A stretch of DNA of 64,000 nucleotides from Streptomyces sp. NBC_01224 (GTDB taxonomy: Bacteria; Actinomycetota; Actinomycetes; Streptomycetales; Streptomycetaceae). Shown in pieces: positions 24,993 to 33,523 of this stretch (position 1 is the stretch's first letter; each line of letters starts with the position of its first letter). The position numbers and the translations under genes were made by a program. The stretch covers positions 6,567,001 to 6,631,000 of the forward strand of contig NZ_CP108529.1 of assembly GCF_036002945.1 (NCBI RefSeq), in the 5' to 3' direction. A model generated the notes under the pieces. That model did not search any database. It worked only from the letters and a program-made list of their open reading frames with translations, and was not told where the DNA came from.

Positions 24993-26807
24993 TCAGAGGC
25001 CGAGCTCGACCTCGAACTCACCGGCCTCCAGGATCGCCTTGACCGCGGTCAGGTAACGGGCGGCGTCCGCGCCGTCCACCAGACGGTGGTCGTAGGAGAG
25101 CGAGAGGTACGTCATGTCCCGCACCGCGATCGTCTCGCCGAGGTCCGGGTGGTTGATGACCACCGGGCGGCGGACCGTGGCACCGATGCCCAGGATGGCT
25201 GCCTGGTTCGGGGGCACGATGACGGTGTCGAACAGCGCACCGCGCGAGCCGGTGTTGCTGATGGTGAAGGTGGCGCCGGACATGTCGTCCGGCGTCAGGC
25301 CGCCACCGCGGGCCTTCCCGGCCAGCTCGGCGGTCTTCTTCGAGATACCGGCGATGTTCAGGTCGCCCGCGCCCTTGATGACCGGGGTCATCAGACCCTT
25401 CTCGGCGTCCACGGCGATGCCGATGTTCTCCGAGTCGAAGTACGTGATGGTGCCCTCGTCCTCGTTGATCCGGGCGTTGATGACCGGGTGGGCCTTCAGC
25501 GCCTGGGCCGCCGCCTTCACGAAGAACGGCATCGGGGACAGCTTGACGCCCTCACGGGCGGCGAACGCGGCCTTCGCCTGGTTGCGCAGCTTCATCAGCT
25601 TCGTGATGTCGACCTCGACGACCGAGGTCAGCTGGGCCTGCGAGTGCAGCGCCTTCATCATGTTGTCGCCGATGACCTTGCGCATGCGGGTCATCTTGAC
25701 CGTCTGACCGCGCAGCGGGGAGACCTCGAGCTTCGGCGCCTTCGCGGCCGCCGGGGCAGCCGCGATGGGGGCCGGAGCAGCGGCGGCGGCCCTGGCGGCC
25801 TCCGCGGCGGCGACGACGTCCTGCTTGCGGATACGGCCACCGACGCCGGTGCCCTTGACCGCGCCCAGGTCGACGCCGTTCTCGGCGGCGAGCTTGCGGA
25901 CCAGCGGCGTGACGTACGCGCCCTCGTCGACCGGAGCCGCCGGGGCGACCGGTGCCGGAGCGGCCACGGGCGCCGGAGCCGGAGCAGCCGGGGTCACCGG
26001 TGCCGGAGCGGCGACCGGGGCGGCGACCGGGGCGGCGACCGGGGCGGCGGGGGCCACCGGTGCCGGAGCCGGCGCGGGGGCGGCCGGAGCGACCGGCGCC
26101 GGTGCGGGGGCAGCGGCGGCCGGAGCCGGGACCGGGGCGGCGACGGGCGCCGGAGCGGCCGGGGCCGGGGCAGCCGCCGGAGCGGCACCGGCGGCACCGA
26201 TGACGGCGAGCTTGGCGCCGACCTCGGCGGTCTCGTCCTCGGCGACGACGATCTCCAGCAGCACACCGGAAACCGGGGCCGGGATCTCGGTGTCGACCTT
26301 GTCCGTGGAGACCTCAAGGAGGGGCTCGTCCTCCGTGACCTCCTCGCCGACCTCCTTCAGCCAGCGGGTGACGGTGCCCTCGGTGACGCTCTCGCCGAGC
26401 GCCGGGAGGGTGACGTCGGTGCCGACGGCGCCACCGGCCGGTGCGGCCGCGACCGGAGCAGCGGCCACGGGGGCCGGAGCAGCGGCAGCGGGGGCCTCGG
26501 CGACCGGTGCCGGGGCCGGGGCGGCCGCGGGCTCGGCGGCCGGGGCCGCGGCGGCAGCGGGCGCGCCCGTGCCGTCGTCGATGACGGCCAGCTCGGCGCC
26601 GACCTCGACGGTCTCGTCCTCGGCGACCTTGATGGCGGCGAGGATGCCGGCTGCGGGAGCCGGGATCTCGGTGTCGACCTTGTCGGTCGAAACCTCGAGC
26701 AACGGCTCGTCGGCCTCGACGCGCTCGCCCTCGGCCTTCAGCCAGCGGGTGACAGTGCCCTCGGTGACGCTCTCGCCGAGCGCCGGAAGGGTTACGGAAA
26801 CCGACAT
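24993..26807 (-). CDS. sucB: Dihydrolipoamide acyltransferase, E2 component with two lipoyl domains
   Basis: E2 carries acyl groups on swinging lipoyl arms and transfers them to CoA. The 604-residue product has two lipoyl domains (about residues 1-77 and 132-208), each with the lysine in the segment STDKVDTEIPAP. Long Ala/Pro/Val linkers follow. A peripheral-subunit-binding domain (TPLVRKLAAENGVDLGAVKG) starts near residue 300. The catalytic domain has SYDHRLVDGADAARYL near the C-terminus, with the active-site histidine. It is commonly annotated as succinyltransferase, but its position beside lpdA and aceE makes the pyruvate dehydrogenase E2 role more likely, as in mycobacterial DlaT. LpdA lies 61 bases upstream. 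Confidence 0.96.
   Translation of the reverse strand: MSVSVTLPALGESVTEGTVTRWLKAEGERVEADEPLLEVSTDKVDTEIPAPAAGILAAIKVAEDETVEVGAELAVIDDGTGAPAAAAAPAAEPAAAPAPAPVAEAPAAAAPAPVAAAPVAAAPAGGAVGTDVTLPALGESVTEGTVTRWLKEVGEEVTEDEPLLEVSTDKVDTEIPAPVSGVLLEIVVAEDETAEVGAKLAVIGAAGAAPAAAPAPAAPAPVAAPVPAPAAAAPAPAPVAPAAPAPAPAPVAPAAPVAAPVAAPVAAPAPVTPAAPAPAPVAAPAPVAPAAPVDEGAYVTPLVRKLAAENGVDLGAVKGTGVGGRIRKQDVVAAAEAARAAAAAPAPIAAAPAAAKAPKLEVSPLRGQTVKMTRMRKVIGDNMMKALHSQAQLTSVVEVDITKLMKLRNQAKAAFAAREGVKLSPMPFFVKAAAQALKAHPVINARINEDEGTITYFDSENIGIAVDAEKGLMTPVIKGAGDLNIAGISKKTAELAGKARGGGLTPDDMSGATFTISNTGSRGALFDTVIVPPNQAAILGIGATVRRPVVINHPDLGETIAVRDMTYLSLSYDHRLVDGADAARYLTAVKAILEAGEFEVELGL
26011..26046. repeat. Three perfect 12-bp tandem repeats in the sucB linker
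   Basis: The unit GCGACCGGGGCG occurs three times in a row and encodes APVA repeats of the flexible interdomain linker on the minus strand. More degenerate copies lie on both sides. In-frame length variation is expected here. Confidence 0.85.
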
Positions 26808-26868
26808 GGTTTCAGTTGCTCCTTACGAAAGTGCGGAAGTAGGTCGGTCGTCGCGCCCGGTCGACTGA

Positions 26869-28257
26869 TCAGTCGTGGGAGTGCAGGGGCTTGCCGGCCA
26901 GGGCCAGGTGGGCCTCGCCGAGCGCCTCGCTCTGGGTCGGGTGGGCGTGGATGAGCTGCGCGACCTCGGCGGGCAGCGCCTCCCAGTTGTAGATCAGCTG
27001 GGCCTCGCCGACCTGCTCGCCCATACGGTCACCGACCATGTGGACGCCGACCACGGCACCGTCCTTGACCTGGACGAGCTTGATCTCGCCCGCGGTCTTG
27101 AGGATCTTGCTCTTGCCGTTGCCCGCGAGGTTGTACTTCAGAGCGACGACCTTGTCCGCGCCGTAGAGCTCCTTGGCCTTGGCCTCGGTGATGCCCACGG
27201 AGGCGACCTCGGGGTGGCAGTACGTCACCCGCGGGACACCGTCGTAGTCGATCGGAACGGTCTTCAGACCGGCCAGCCGCTCCGCCACCAGGATGCCCTC
27301 GGCGAAGCCGACGTGCGCGAGCTGGAGCGTCGGGGCCAGGTCACCCACGGCCGAGATGGTGGGCACGTTGGTCTGCATGTACTCGTCGACGAGGACGTAG
27401 CCGCGGTCCATCGCGACGCCGGCCTCCTCATAGCCCAGACCCTGCGAGACCGGGCCGCGGCCGATGGCGACCAGCAGCACCTCGGCCTCGAAGGTCTTGC
27501 CGTCGGCGAGGGTCACGCGGACGCCGTCCTGCGTGTACTCGGCGCTCTGGAAGAACGTGCCGAGGTTGAACTTGATGCCGCGCTTGCGGAAGGCGCGCTC
27601 AAGAAGCTTCGAGCTGTTCTCGTCCTCGACCGGGACGAGGTGCTTCAGGCCCTCGATGATCGTGACGTCGGTGCCGAAGGATGTCCACGCCGAGGCGAAC
27701 TCGACGCCGATGACGCCGCCGCCCAGCACGATCGCGGACTTCGGGACACGGTCCAGCTTCAGCGCGTGGTCCGAGGAGATGATGCGGTTGCCGTCGATCT
27801 CCAGGCCCGGCAGCGACTTCGGCACGGAGCCGGTCGCGAGCAGCACGTGGCGGCCCTGGACGCGCTGGCCGTTCACATCCACCGAGGTGGGGGAGGAGAG
27901 CCGTCCCTCACCCTCGATGTAGGTGACCTTGCGCGAGGCGATGAGACCCTGCAGACCCTTGTACAGGCCCGAGATCACGTCGTCCTTGTACTTGTGGACG
28001 GCCTCGATGTCGATGCCCTCGAAGGTGGCCTTGACACCGAACTGGTCGGCCTCACGCGCCTGGTCGGCGATCTCGCCGGCGTGCAGCAGGGCCTTCGTGG
28101 GGATGCAGCCGTTGTGCAGGCAGGTACCGCCGACCTTGCCCTTCTCGATCAGAGCGACGTCCAGGCCCAGCTGCGCTCCGCGCAGGGCCGCGGCGTAACC
28201 GCCGCTACCACCGCCGAGGATCACTAGGTCGAAAACGGTGCTGGCGTCGTTCGCCAC
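26869..28257 (-). CDS. lpdA: Dihydrolipoyl dehydrogenase (E3)
   Basis: Lpd reoxidises dihydrolipoamide on E2 and GcvH with NAD+. The 462-residue product starts at GTG 28257 (VANDASTVFDLVILGG), with GGAGG seven bases upstream; the longer open frame is not needed. The FAD motif GGGSGGYAAALRGAQLG is near residue 14. The redox-active cysteines are in GGTCLHNGCIPTKALL (CX4C). An NAD motif (VLGGGVIGVEFAS) lies near residue 180, and the C-terminal catalytic HAHPTQSEALGEA is intact. It heads a two-gene unit with sucB. A near-perfect 22-bp palindrome lies about 175 bases upstream. Confidence 0.98.
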   Translation of the reverse strand: MANDASTVFDLVILGGGSGGYAAALRGAQLGLDVALIEKGKVGGTCLHNGCIPTKALLHAGEIADQAREADQFGVKATFEGIDIEAVHKYKDDVISGLYKGLQGLIASRKVTYIEGEGRLSSPTSVDVNGQRVQGRHVLLATGSVPKSLPGLEIDGNRIISSDHALKLDRVPKSAIVLGGGVIGVEFASAWTSFGTDVTIIEGLKHLVPVEDENSSKLLERAFRKRGIKFNLGTFFQSAEYTQDGVRVTLADGKTFEAEVLLVAIGRGPVSQGLGYEEAGVAMDRGYVLVDEYMQTNVPTISAVGDLAPTLQLAHVGFAEGILVAERLAGLKTVPIDYDGVPRVTYCHPEVASVGITEAKAKELYGADKVVALKYNLAGNGKSKILKTAGEIKLVQVKDGAVVGVHMVGDRMGEQVGEAQLIYNWEALPAEVAQLIHAHPTQSEALGEAHLALAGKPLHSHD

Positions 28258-28430
28258 GTCACGTCCTCCATGCATGTGCGCCGTACGCCGGGCCCCGTCG
28301 CTGGGGGATGACCGGCCGGTCGGCTGGTGTTCGGCCGCTTTTGTTATTCGGCCCTGTGGTGGGGGCCCTGTCCTGCCGAGAACCCATCTTCGCACTTGTT
28401 GACGGTGGGCGGGACGCGGGGCCCGGGTCT

Positions 28431-28452
28431 GAGACGGATGATCATTCGTCTC
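28431..28452. promoter_or_regulatory. 22-bp palindrome upstream of lpdA
   Basis: GAGACGGATGA and TCATTCGTCTC are inverted copies with one mismatch, meeting without a spacer. The element is 174-195 bases upstream of the lpdA start. It looks like an operator rather than a terminator because the core (ATGATCAT) is A+T-rich. Confidence 0.45.
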
Positions 28453-28541
28453 GGGCGGTTACCGCTGCGTAGAGACCTGCTGATTTCGTTGAGAGCGAAA
28501 CCTGCCGGATCCGAGCCGCGATGCCACCGGGGGAACACATG

Positions 28542-28567
28542 CGGCCCCGGACGTATGCCCGGGGCCG
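28542..28567 (-). terminator. Terminator downstream of pepA
   Basis: CGGCCCCGG (28542-28550) pairs with CCGGGGCCG (28559-28567), with CAT/ATG extension outside. It lies 17 bases after the pepA stop codon. Confidence 0.75.
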
Positions 28568-28583
28568 TATGTCGGCTGCGACC

Positions 28584-30140
28584 TCAGCCGAGGTCTCCGG
28601 CGGCGGTGCGCTCCGCCAGCTTCACCAGCGTGCGGACCGCGGAACCGGTGCCGCCCTTCGGCGTGTAGCCGTACGGCGCGCCCTCGTGGAAGGCCGGGCC
28701 CGCGATGTCCAGGTGCGCCCAGGCGATGCCCTCGCCCACGAACTCCTGCAGGAACAGACCGGCCACCAGGCCGCCGCCCATCCGCTCGCCCATGTTGGCG
28801 ATGTCGGCGGTCGGGGAGTCCATGCCCTTGCGCAGGTCGGCGGGGAGCGGCATCGGCCAGGAGGCCTCGCCGACCTCCTCGGCGATCTCGTGGATGGAGG
28901 TACGGAAGGCGTCGTCGTTCGCCATGATGCCGAAGGTGCGGTTGCCCAGCGCCAGCACCATCGCGCCGGTCAGGGTCGCCACGTCGACGATCGCGTCCGG
29001 GTTTTCCTCGGAGGCGCGGGTCAGCGCGTCGGCGAGGACGAGCCGGCCCTCGGCGTCCGTGTTGAGGACCTCGACGGTCTTGCCGCTGTACATGCGCAGC
29101 ACGTCACCGGGGCGGGTGGCGTTGCCGGACGGCATGTTCTCGGCGAGCGCCAGCCAGCCGGTGACGTTGACCTGGAGGCCGAGACGGGCGGCCGCGACGA
29201 CGGTTGCGAACACGGCGGCGGCGCCGCTCATGTCGCACTTCATCGTCTCGTTGTGGCCGGCCGGCTTCAGCGAGATGCCGCCCGAGTCGTAGGTGATGCC
29301 CTTGCCGACCAGGGCCAGGGTCTTCTCCGCCTTCGGGTGCGTGTAGGCGAGCTTCACCAGACGCGGGCCGTGGGTCGAGCCCTGGCCGACACCCAGCAGA
29401 CCGCCGAAGCCGCCCTTGACGAGCGCCTTCTCGTCGAGGACCTGCACCTTGATGCCGTGCTCCTTGCCGGCGGCGGTGGCCACGGCGGCGAAGGACTCGG
29501 GGTAGAGGTCGTTCGGCGGGGTGTTGATCAGGTCGCGGGCGCGGTTGATCTCCTCGACGACCGCGACGGCACGCTCGGCGGCCGCCTTGAACGCCTTGTC
29601 GCGCGGCTTGGTGCCGAGCAGGGCGACCTCGCCGAGCGGCAGCTTCGCACCGTTGCCGTTCTTCTTGTCCTTGGGTGCCAGCTTGTTCTCGCCGCCCTGG
29701 TACGCGGTGAAGGCATAGGCACCGAGGAGCGCGCCCTCGGCGATCGCCTCGGCGTCCTCGGCGGACTCGATGGGCAGCGCGAAGCCGGCCTTCTTCGAAC
29801 CGCTCAGGGCACGGGCGGCCGAGCCTGCGGCCCGGCGCAGCGCCTCGGCGTCGTACGCCGCGTCCTTCTCCGGGACGGAGCCGAGTCCGGCCGCGACGAC
29901 GACCGGGACCTTGAGGCCGTCGGGCGCGGGGAGCTTGGTCACCTCGCCCTCGGCACCTGCGGCGCCCAGGGCCTTCAGGACGGTGGCGAGCTTTCCGTCG
30001 AACGCCTTGTCCACGGCCTCGGCGCCCGGTGCGAGAACCAGGTCCCCAGACTTGGATCCAGCGCCCTTGGCGACGCCGACGACGAGTGCGTCGGCGCGCA
30101 GCGTCGCCGCACCGGCAGTGCTGAGAGTGAGAGCAGTCAC
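28584..30140 (-). CDS. pepA: Leucyl aminopeptidase, M17 family
   Basis: PepA removes N-terminal residues from peptides with two metal ions, in the cytosol as a hexamer. The 518-residue product starts at GTG 30140 (VTALTLSTAGAATLR); the frame stays open far upstream, but that part has no family match. The C-terminal catalytic domain has the M17 signature NTDAEGRLVLADAL, the metal-site lysine in VGKGITYDSGGISLKP, and MKCDMSGAAA. The N-terminal macro-like domain is alanine-rich. No strong Shine-Dalgarno site is visible. It is divergent from the GH114 gene. Confidence 0.96.
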   Translation of the reverse strand: MTALTLSTAGAATLRADALVVGVAKGAGSKSGDLVLAPGAEAVDKAFDGKLATVLKALGAAGAEGEVTKLPAPDGLKVPVVVAAGLGSVPEKDAAYDAEALRRAAGSAARALSGSKKAGFALPIESAEDAEAIAEGALLGAYAFTAYQGGENKLAPKDKKNGNGAKLPLGEVALLGTKPRDKAFKAAAERAVAVVEEINRARDLINTPPNDLYPESFAAVATAAGKEHGIKVQVLDEKALVKGGFGGLLGVGQGSTHGPRLVKLAYTHPKAEKTLALVGKGITYDSGGISLKPAGHNETMKCDMSGAAAVFATVVAAARLGLQVNVTGWLALAENMPSGNATRPGDVLRMYSGKTVEVLNTDAEGRLVLADALTRASEENPDAIVDVATLTGAMVLALGNRTFGIMANDDAFRTSIHEIAEEVGEASWPMPLPADLRKGMDSPTADIANMGERMGGGLVAGLFLQEFVGEGIAWAHLDIAGPAFHEGAPYGYTPKGGTGSAVRTLVKLAERTAAGDLG

Positions 30141-30398
30141 GGTGGTGAAATCTCGCTTCCGTTGAGTTCGTTGTCGGTCGATGGGTGGGCCGACCGTGCC
30201 CGGCGCATCGTAGACGCCGCCGCAATGTGCCGGGAATGAGCCTACGCGCGCCTTTGCTGCGGGATCACGTCGGCGGGCCGTCGGTGGCCCGTTGTGGCGG
30301 CGATGCCCCGGTTCCGGGCGGCCGGGGCCGGGGCCGTGCGGCTGGAACGGGCCGTGGAAGTAGGCTCGTTGGAGGTGCCGGACCGACGGGGGAGAACC

Positions 30399-31220
30399 AT
30401 GCGCGCCTGTGGGGCTGCACGGCCGGGACCGGCGCTGCCGGTCACCGTACTGATCCTGCTGGCCCTGCTGGCCGGCTGCACCTCGGCGCCGGAGCCCGCC
30501 GGCACGGGCCGTTGGCGGCCGGAGCCGGGCATCGGCTGGCAGTGGCAGCTCTCCGGCCGGCTGGACCCCACGGTGGACGTCCCGGTGTACGACATCGACG
30601 GCTTCGAGCACAAGGCTTCGGCCGTCGCGGACCTGCATCGCAGGGGCCGCAAGGTGATCTGCTACCTCTCCACCGGTGCCTGGGAGGAGTTCCGCCCGGA
30701 CGCCGGGAAATTCCCCGCCTCGGTACAGGGAAAGGGCAACGGCTGGGCGGGGGAGCGGTGGCTCGACATCCGCCGCACGGACGTCCTGGAGCCGCCGATG
30801 GAGGCGCGGATCGCGATGTGCGCGAAGAAGGGCTTCGACGCGGTGGAGCCCGACAACATGGACGGCTACCGAAACCGCACGGGCTTCCCACTGACCGCCG
30901 CCGACCAGTTGCGCTACAACCGGCTCATCGCCCGTATCGCCCACCGCCATGGACTCGCCGTCGGTCTGAAGAACGACCTCGACCAGATCCCGGAGCTGGA
31001 GCCGGACTTCGACTTCGCGGTCAATGAGCAGTGTGCGCAGTACGGGGAGTGCGACGCCCTCACACCTTTTGTGAAGGCGGGCAAGGCCGTCTTCCATGTG
31101 GAGTACGAGCTGCCGGTCGCCCGGTTCTGCGCCGGGTCGAAGCGGCTCGGGCTCAGTTCGCTGCGGAAGAGGTACGAGCTGGGTGTGTGGCGCCAGGAGT
31201 GCCCGAAAGCCCGCCCCTAA
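30399..31220 (+). CDS. GH114-family lipoprotein, endo-alpha-1,4-polygalactosaminidase-like
   Basis: The 273-residue product starts at ATG 30399, with GGGGGAG four bases upstream. A lipoprotein signal peptide ends in LLALLAGC (lipobox cysteine near residue 27). The rest is a GH114 TIM-barrel: WQWQLSG near residue 48, VYDIDGFEH, GRKVICYLSTGAWEEFRPD, GFDAVEPDNMDGY and KNDLDQIPELEPDFDFAVNEQC (shown in parts). Characterised members cut polygalactosamine chains in microbial exopolysaccharide. The likely catalytic acids are in DIDGF and EPDNMD. Its stop overlaps the convergent cobS stop by four bases. Confidence 0.9.
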   Translation: MRACGAARPGPALPVTVLILLALLAGCTSAPEPAGTGRWRPEPGIGWQWQLSGRLDPTVDVPVYDIDGFEHKASAVADLHRRGRKVICYLSTGAWEEFRPDAGKFPASVQGKGNGWAGERWLDIRRTDVLEPPMEARIAMCAKKGFDAVEPDNMDGYRNRTGFPLTAADQLRYNRLIARIAHRHGLAVGLKNDLDQIPELEPDFDFAVNEQCAQYGECDALTPFVKAGKAVFHVEYELPVARFCAGSKRLGLSSLRKRYELGVWRQECPKARP

Positions 31221-31996
31221 CCGAGTGCCAGGACCACCAGGGCCGCCGTCGCCGCCGTCTCCGCCAGTGCGCCGAAGACATCGCCGGTCACCCCGCCGAA
31301 GCGCCGTACACAGTGCCGCAGCAGGAGTTGGGCGACGCCGAGGGCGGTCAGCGCGGCGAGGGCATGGTGCAGCGCCCCGTACCCGCCGAGGAGCGCACCG
31401 GCACCCGCACAGGCCGCGACCGTGACGGCCCCGACCGCCACCGCGGCCCGGACCGTGACCGTTCCCGCCACCGCCGCACCCAGCCCCTCCGGACGGGCCG
31501 CCGGTACGCCCTGACGGGAAGCCAGGGTGAGCGCCAGCCGGGCGGTGACCGCGGCGACGGCCGCCGCCACCGCGCCGTGCGCCCAGCTCTGCCCGTAGAG
31601 CTGGTAGAGGACCGCGACCTGGGCCAGCAGCACGAACAGCAGGGTGATCACACCGAATGGGCCAATGTCCGACTGCTTCATGATCCGCAGAGCGTCGTCG
31701 GCGGGTTTGCCGCTGCCCAGGCCGTCGGCGGTGTCCGCGAGACCGTCCAGATGCAGACCCCGGGTCAGCACCGCCGGCACGGCGGCGGAGGCGACCGCCG
31801 CGAGCAGCGGACCGGAGCCGAGCAGCAGCAACAGACAGCCGGGCACAGCTGCGAGCAGCCCCACGACGAGACCGGCCGTCGGCGCGCACAGCATCCCGGC
31901 GCGGGCGGCCTGACGGTCCCAGCGGGTGACGTGGACGGGGAGCACGGTCAGGGTGCCGAAGGCGAAGCGCAGGCCATGGCTGTTCAGGGAGGTCAC
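31217..31996 (-). CDS. cobS: Adenosylcobinamide-GDP ribazoletransferase (cobalamin synthase)
   Basis: CobS joins adenosylcobinamide-GDP to alpha-ribazole in the membrane, the last ring-joining step of cobalamin synthesis. The 259-residue product is very hydrophobic, with six or seven membrane helices. The family motif HLDGLADTADGLGSGKPADDALRIMKQSDIGPFG (seen in parts: HLDGLADTADGLG near residue 82, then DALRIMKQSDIGPFG) is intact and carries the acidic metal ligands. GTG 31996 is the start, with no clear Shine-Dalgarno site. CobT and CobU genes lie 3.4 and 5.5 kb upstream on the same strand. Confidence 0.95.
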   Translation of the reverse strand: MTSLNSHGLRFAFGTLTVLPVHVTRWDRQAARAGMLCAPTAGLVVGLLAAVPGCLLLLLGSGPLLAAVASAAVPAVLTRGLHLDGLADTADGLGSGKPADDALRIMKQSDIGPFGVITLLFVLLAQVAVLYQLYGQSWAHGAVAAAVAAVTARLALTLASRQGVPAARPEGLGAAVAGTVTVRAAVAVGAVTVAACAGAGALLGGYGALHHALAALTALGVAQLLLRHCVRRFGGVTGDVFGALAETAATAALVVLALG

Positions 31997-32084
31997 GGCG
32001 CGCAGGCTAATCGCTGTGACAGGCCGATAGATTGTGCATAAGGCGACATATCATGGCAAAAGCAGCTTATCGGGAGTGGGTGGC

Positions 32085-32846
32085 ATGGGTCACTGGTTCG
32101 ATCAGAACATCCTCGAGCCGGGAAAGCTGCCGCTGCTCCTCGCCCTGGCAGCCTTCGTGCTCACCTTCGCCATCACCCGGGTCATCACGCGGATGATCCG
32201 GGCAGGGAAGGGCCCGTTCCGCAACATCACGCCCGGCGGAGTGCATGTCCACCATGTGGTGCCCGGTGTGGTGCTGAGCGTCATCGGTGGCTTCGGGGCG
32301 GTCGCCAGTGGCCGCCAGGGTGTCACCGCGGGGGTCTGCGCGGTGATCTTCGGTATGGGTGCGGGTCTCGTGCTGGACGAGTTCGCCCTGATCCTCCATC
32401 TGGACGATGTGTACTGGACCGAGGAGGGCCGCCAGAGCGTGGAGGTCGTGGTCCTCACCGCGGCGCTGGTGCTGCTGGTCCTGGCCGGCTTCTCGCCGCT
32501 CGGCGTGAACGAGCTGAGCAGCGACCAGCAGCAGGGCAGGCTCGGCGTCGTCCTGACCCTGGTCGTCAACTTCTGCTTCGTGCTGATCTCCCTGTTCAAG
32601 GGCAAGGCGCGGCTCGCGGTCGTCGGCACCCTCGTCCCGTTCGTCGCGCTGATCGGGGCGATCCGGCTGGCCCGGCCGACCTCGATGTGGGCGAGGCGCT
32701 TCTACCGCAACCGCCACCGCGCCCGCGCCCGGGCGGTGCTGCGGGCCTACCACCACGATGTGCGCTGGGTGGGCCCGCGCCGCAGATTTCAGGACCTGAT
32801 CGGCGGCGCGCCGGACCGGGTTCCGGCGCCCGGGCGTAAATCCTGA
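32085..32846 (+). CDS. Polytopic membrane protein of unknown function with conserved-looking His and Asp clusters
   Basis: The 253-residue product starts at ATG 32085 (MGHWFDQN), with GGGAG eight bases upstream. About five or six membrane helices are predicted (for example LPLLLALAAFVLTFAITRV and VEVVVLTAALVLLVLAGF). Two polar motifs lie next to helices: GGVHVHHVVPG near residue 60 and LDEFALILHLDDVYWTEEGR near residue 105. Such His/Asp/Glu groups often bind metal, so an intramembrane enzyme is possible, but I recognise no family. The C-terminus is basic (RFYRNRHRARARA) and probably cytosolic. Its 3' end overlaps the convergent rhomboid-like gene by 58 bases. Confidence 0.8.
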   Translation: MGHWFDQNILEPGKLPLLLALAAFVLTFAITRVITRMIRAGKGPFRNITPGGVHVHHVVPGVVLSVIGGFGAVASGRQGVTAGVCAVIFGMGAGLVLDEFALILHLDDVYWTEEGRQSVEVVVLTAALVLLVLAGFSPLGVNELSSDQQQGRLGVVLTLVVNFCFVLISLFKGKARLAVVGTLVPFVALIGAIRLARPTSMWARRFYRNRHRARARAVLRAYHHDVRWVGPRRRFQDLIGGAPDRVPAPGRKS

Positions 32847-33523
32847 GCCCTGCGCCGCAGTTGCCGGCGCCGGTCCCGGCGGAGCGTGACAGCGCACAGC
32901 ACGAGGACCGCGGCGATCGCGGCCAGATGCTCCTTGCCCGCCAGATTGTTCTTGAAGATCATCTCGGCCACCATCGTCGCGATCACCAGCGCCCCGGTGA
33001 ACCAGGCCCGGTAGACGTAACACACGTAGACGGCCAGCCCGACCACCGCCGCCGACGGGCCGGTGTCGATGATCCGGGCATCGGAGGCGGGCAGCCCGAA
33101 CAGCCCTTCGGGGTCGATCGAGACACCGATCCGCGCGTACATCGTTCCGGCCAGCGTCGCGACGTACGCGATCAGCAGCGTGCGCCACCGGCCCAGACAG
33201 ATCTCGGCGGTCCCGAACACCACCAGGATCTGCGCCAGCGCCCCCCATACCGGCAGGTCCAGCGCCGGGACGAACAGTGACAACGGGGTACGCAGCAGGG
33301 CTTCCCACAGCGGATCCTCGGCCCGCACCGCCCCGAGCTCGCGCACCGGCCCGGCGCCCCACGACTGGTTCTGCACCGTATGGAGCAGTGCCGTCAGGCA
33401 GACCGAAGCCAGCGTCATCGGGACAGCCTGCAGCCGGGAGGCGGCGAGCCCTGCGCGTACGGTCCCCGCGAGCGGACCCCACTCGTGGCGAGCAGCCCGG
33501 CCCAGCGCGTGTACGGGTCTCAT
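32789..33523 (-). CDS. Rhomboid-like membrane protein
   Basis: The 244-residue product has about six membrane helices. The serine in TGPSAAVVGLAVYV (near residue 155) and the histidine in KEHLAAIAAVLVL (near residue 205) fit the GxSx plus His arrangement of rhomboid proteases, though the usual GxSG is here GPSA. I therefore call it rhomboid-like, activity unproven. The start ATG 33523 overlaps the stop of the upstream gene (ATGA), so translation is coupled to the MprF-like gene. A basic tail (RRDRRRQLRRRAQD) ends the protein. The C-terminal coding part overlaps the convergent membrane-protein gene. Confidence 0.8.
   Translation of the reverse strand: MRPVHALGRAARHEWGPLAGTVRAGLAASRLQAVPMTLASVCLTALLHTVQNQSWGAGPVRELGAVRAEDPLWEALLRTPLSLFVPALDLPVWGALAQILVVFGTAEICLGRWRTLLIAYVATLAGTMYARIGVSIDPEGLFGLPASDARIIDTGPSAAVVGLAVYVCYVYRAWFTGALVIATMVAEMIFKNNLAGKEHLAAIAAVLVLCAVTLRRDRRRQLRRRAQDLRPGAGTRSGAPPIRS

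Larger units (their letters stand above)
28258..28583. other. Intergenic region between lpdA and pepA
   Basis: These 326 bases separate two minus-strand genes. The right end holds the pepA terminator (28542-28567), and the middle holds a 22-bp palindrome (28431-28452). The rest is presumably the lpdA promoter and leader. No open frame with convincing codon use is present. Confidence 0.6.

Noticed and set aside
26011..26580. Regular short repeats in sucB that might be taken for a repeat array
   Set aside because: They are in-frame Ala/Pro/Val linker codons of an E2 protein with no spacers, so they are neither CRISPR nor mobile DNA.
30141..31889. A long upstream extension of the pepA frame across the GH114 gene
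   Set aside because: Only the part from GTG 30140 matches M17 peptidases; the extension lies antisense to a real GH114 gene and is Arg/Gly-rich without family match.
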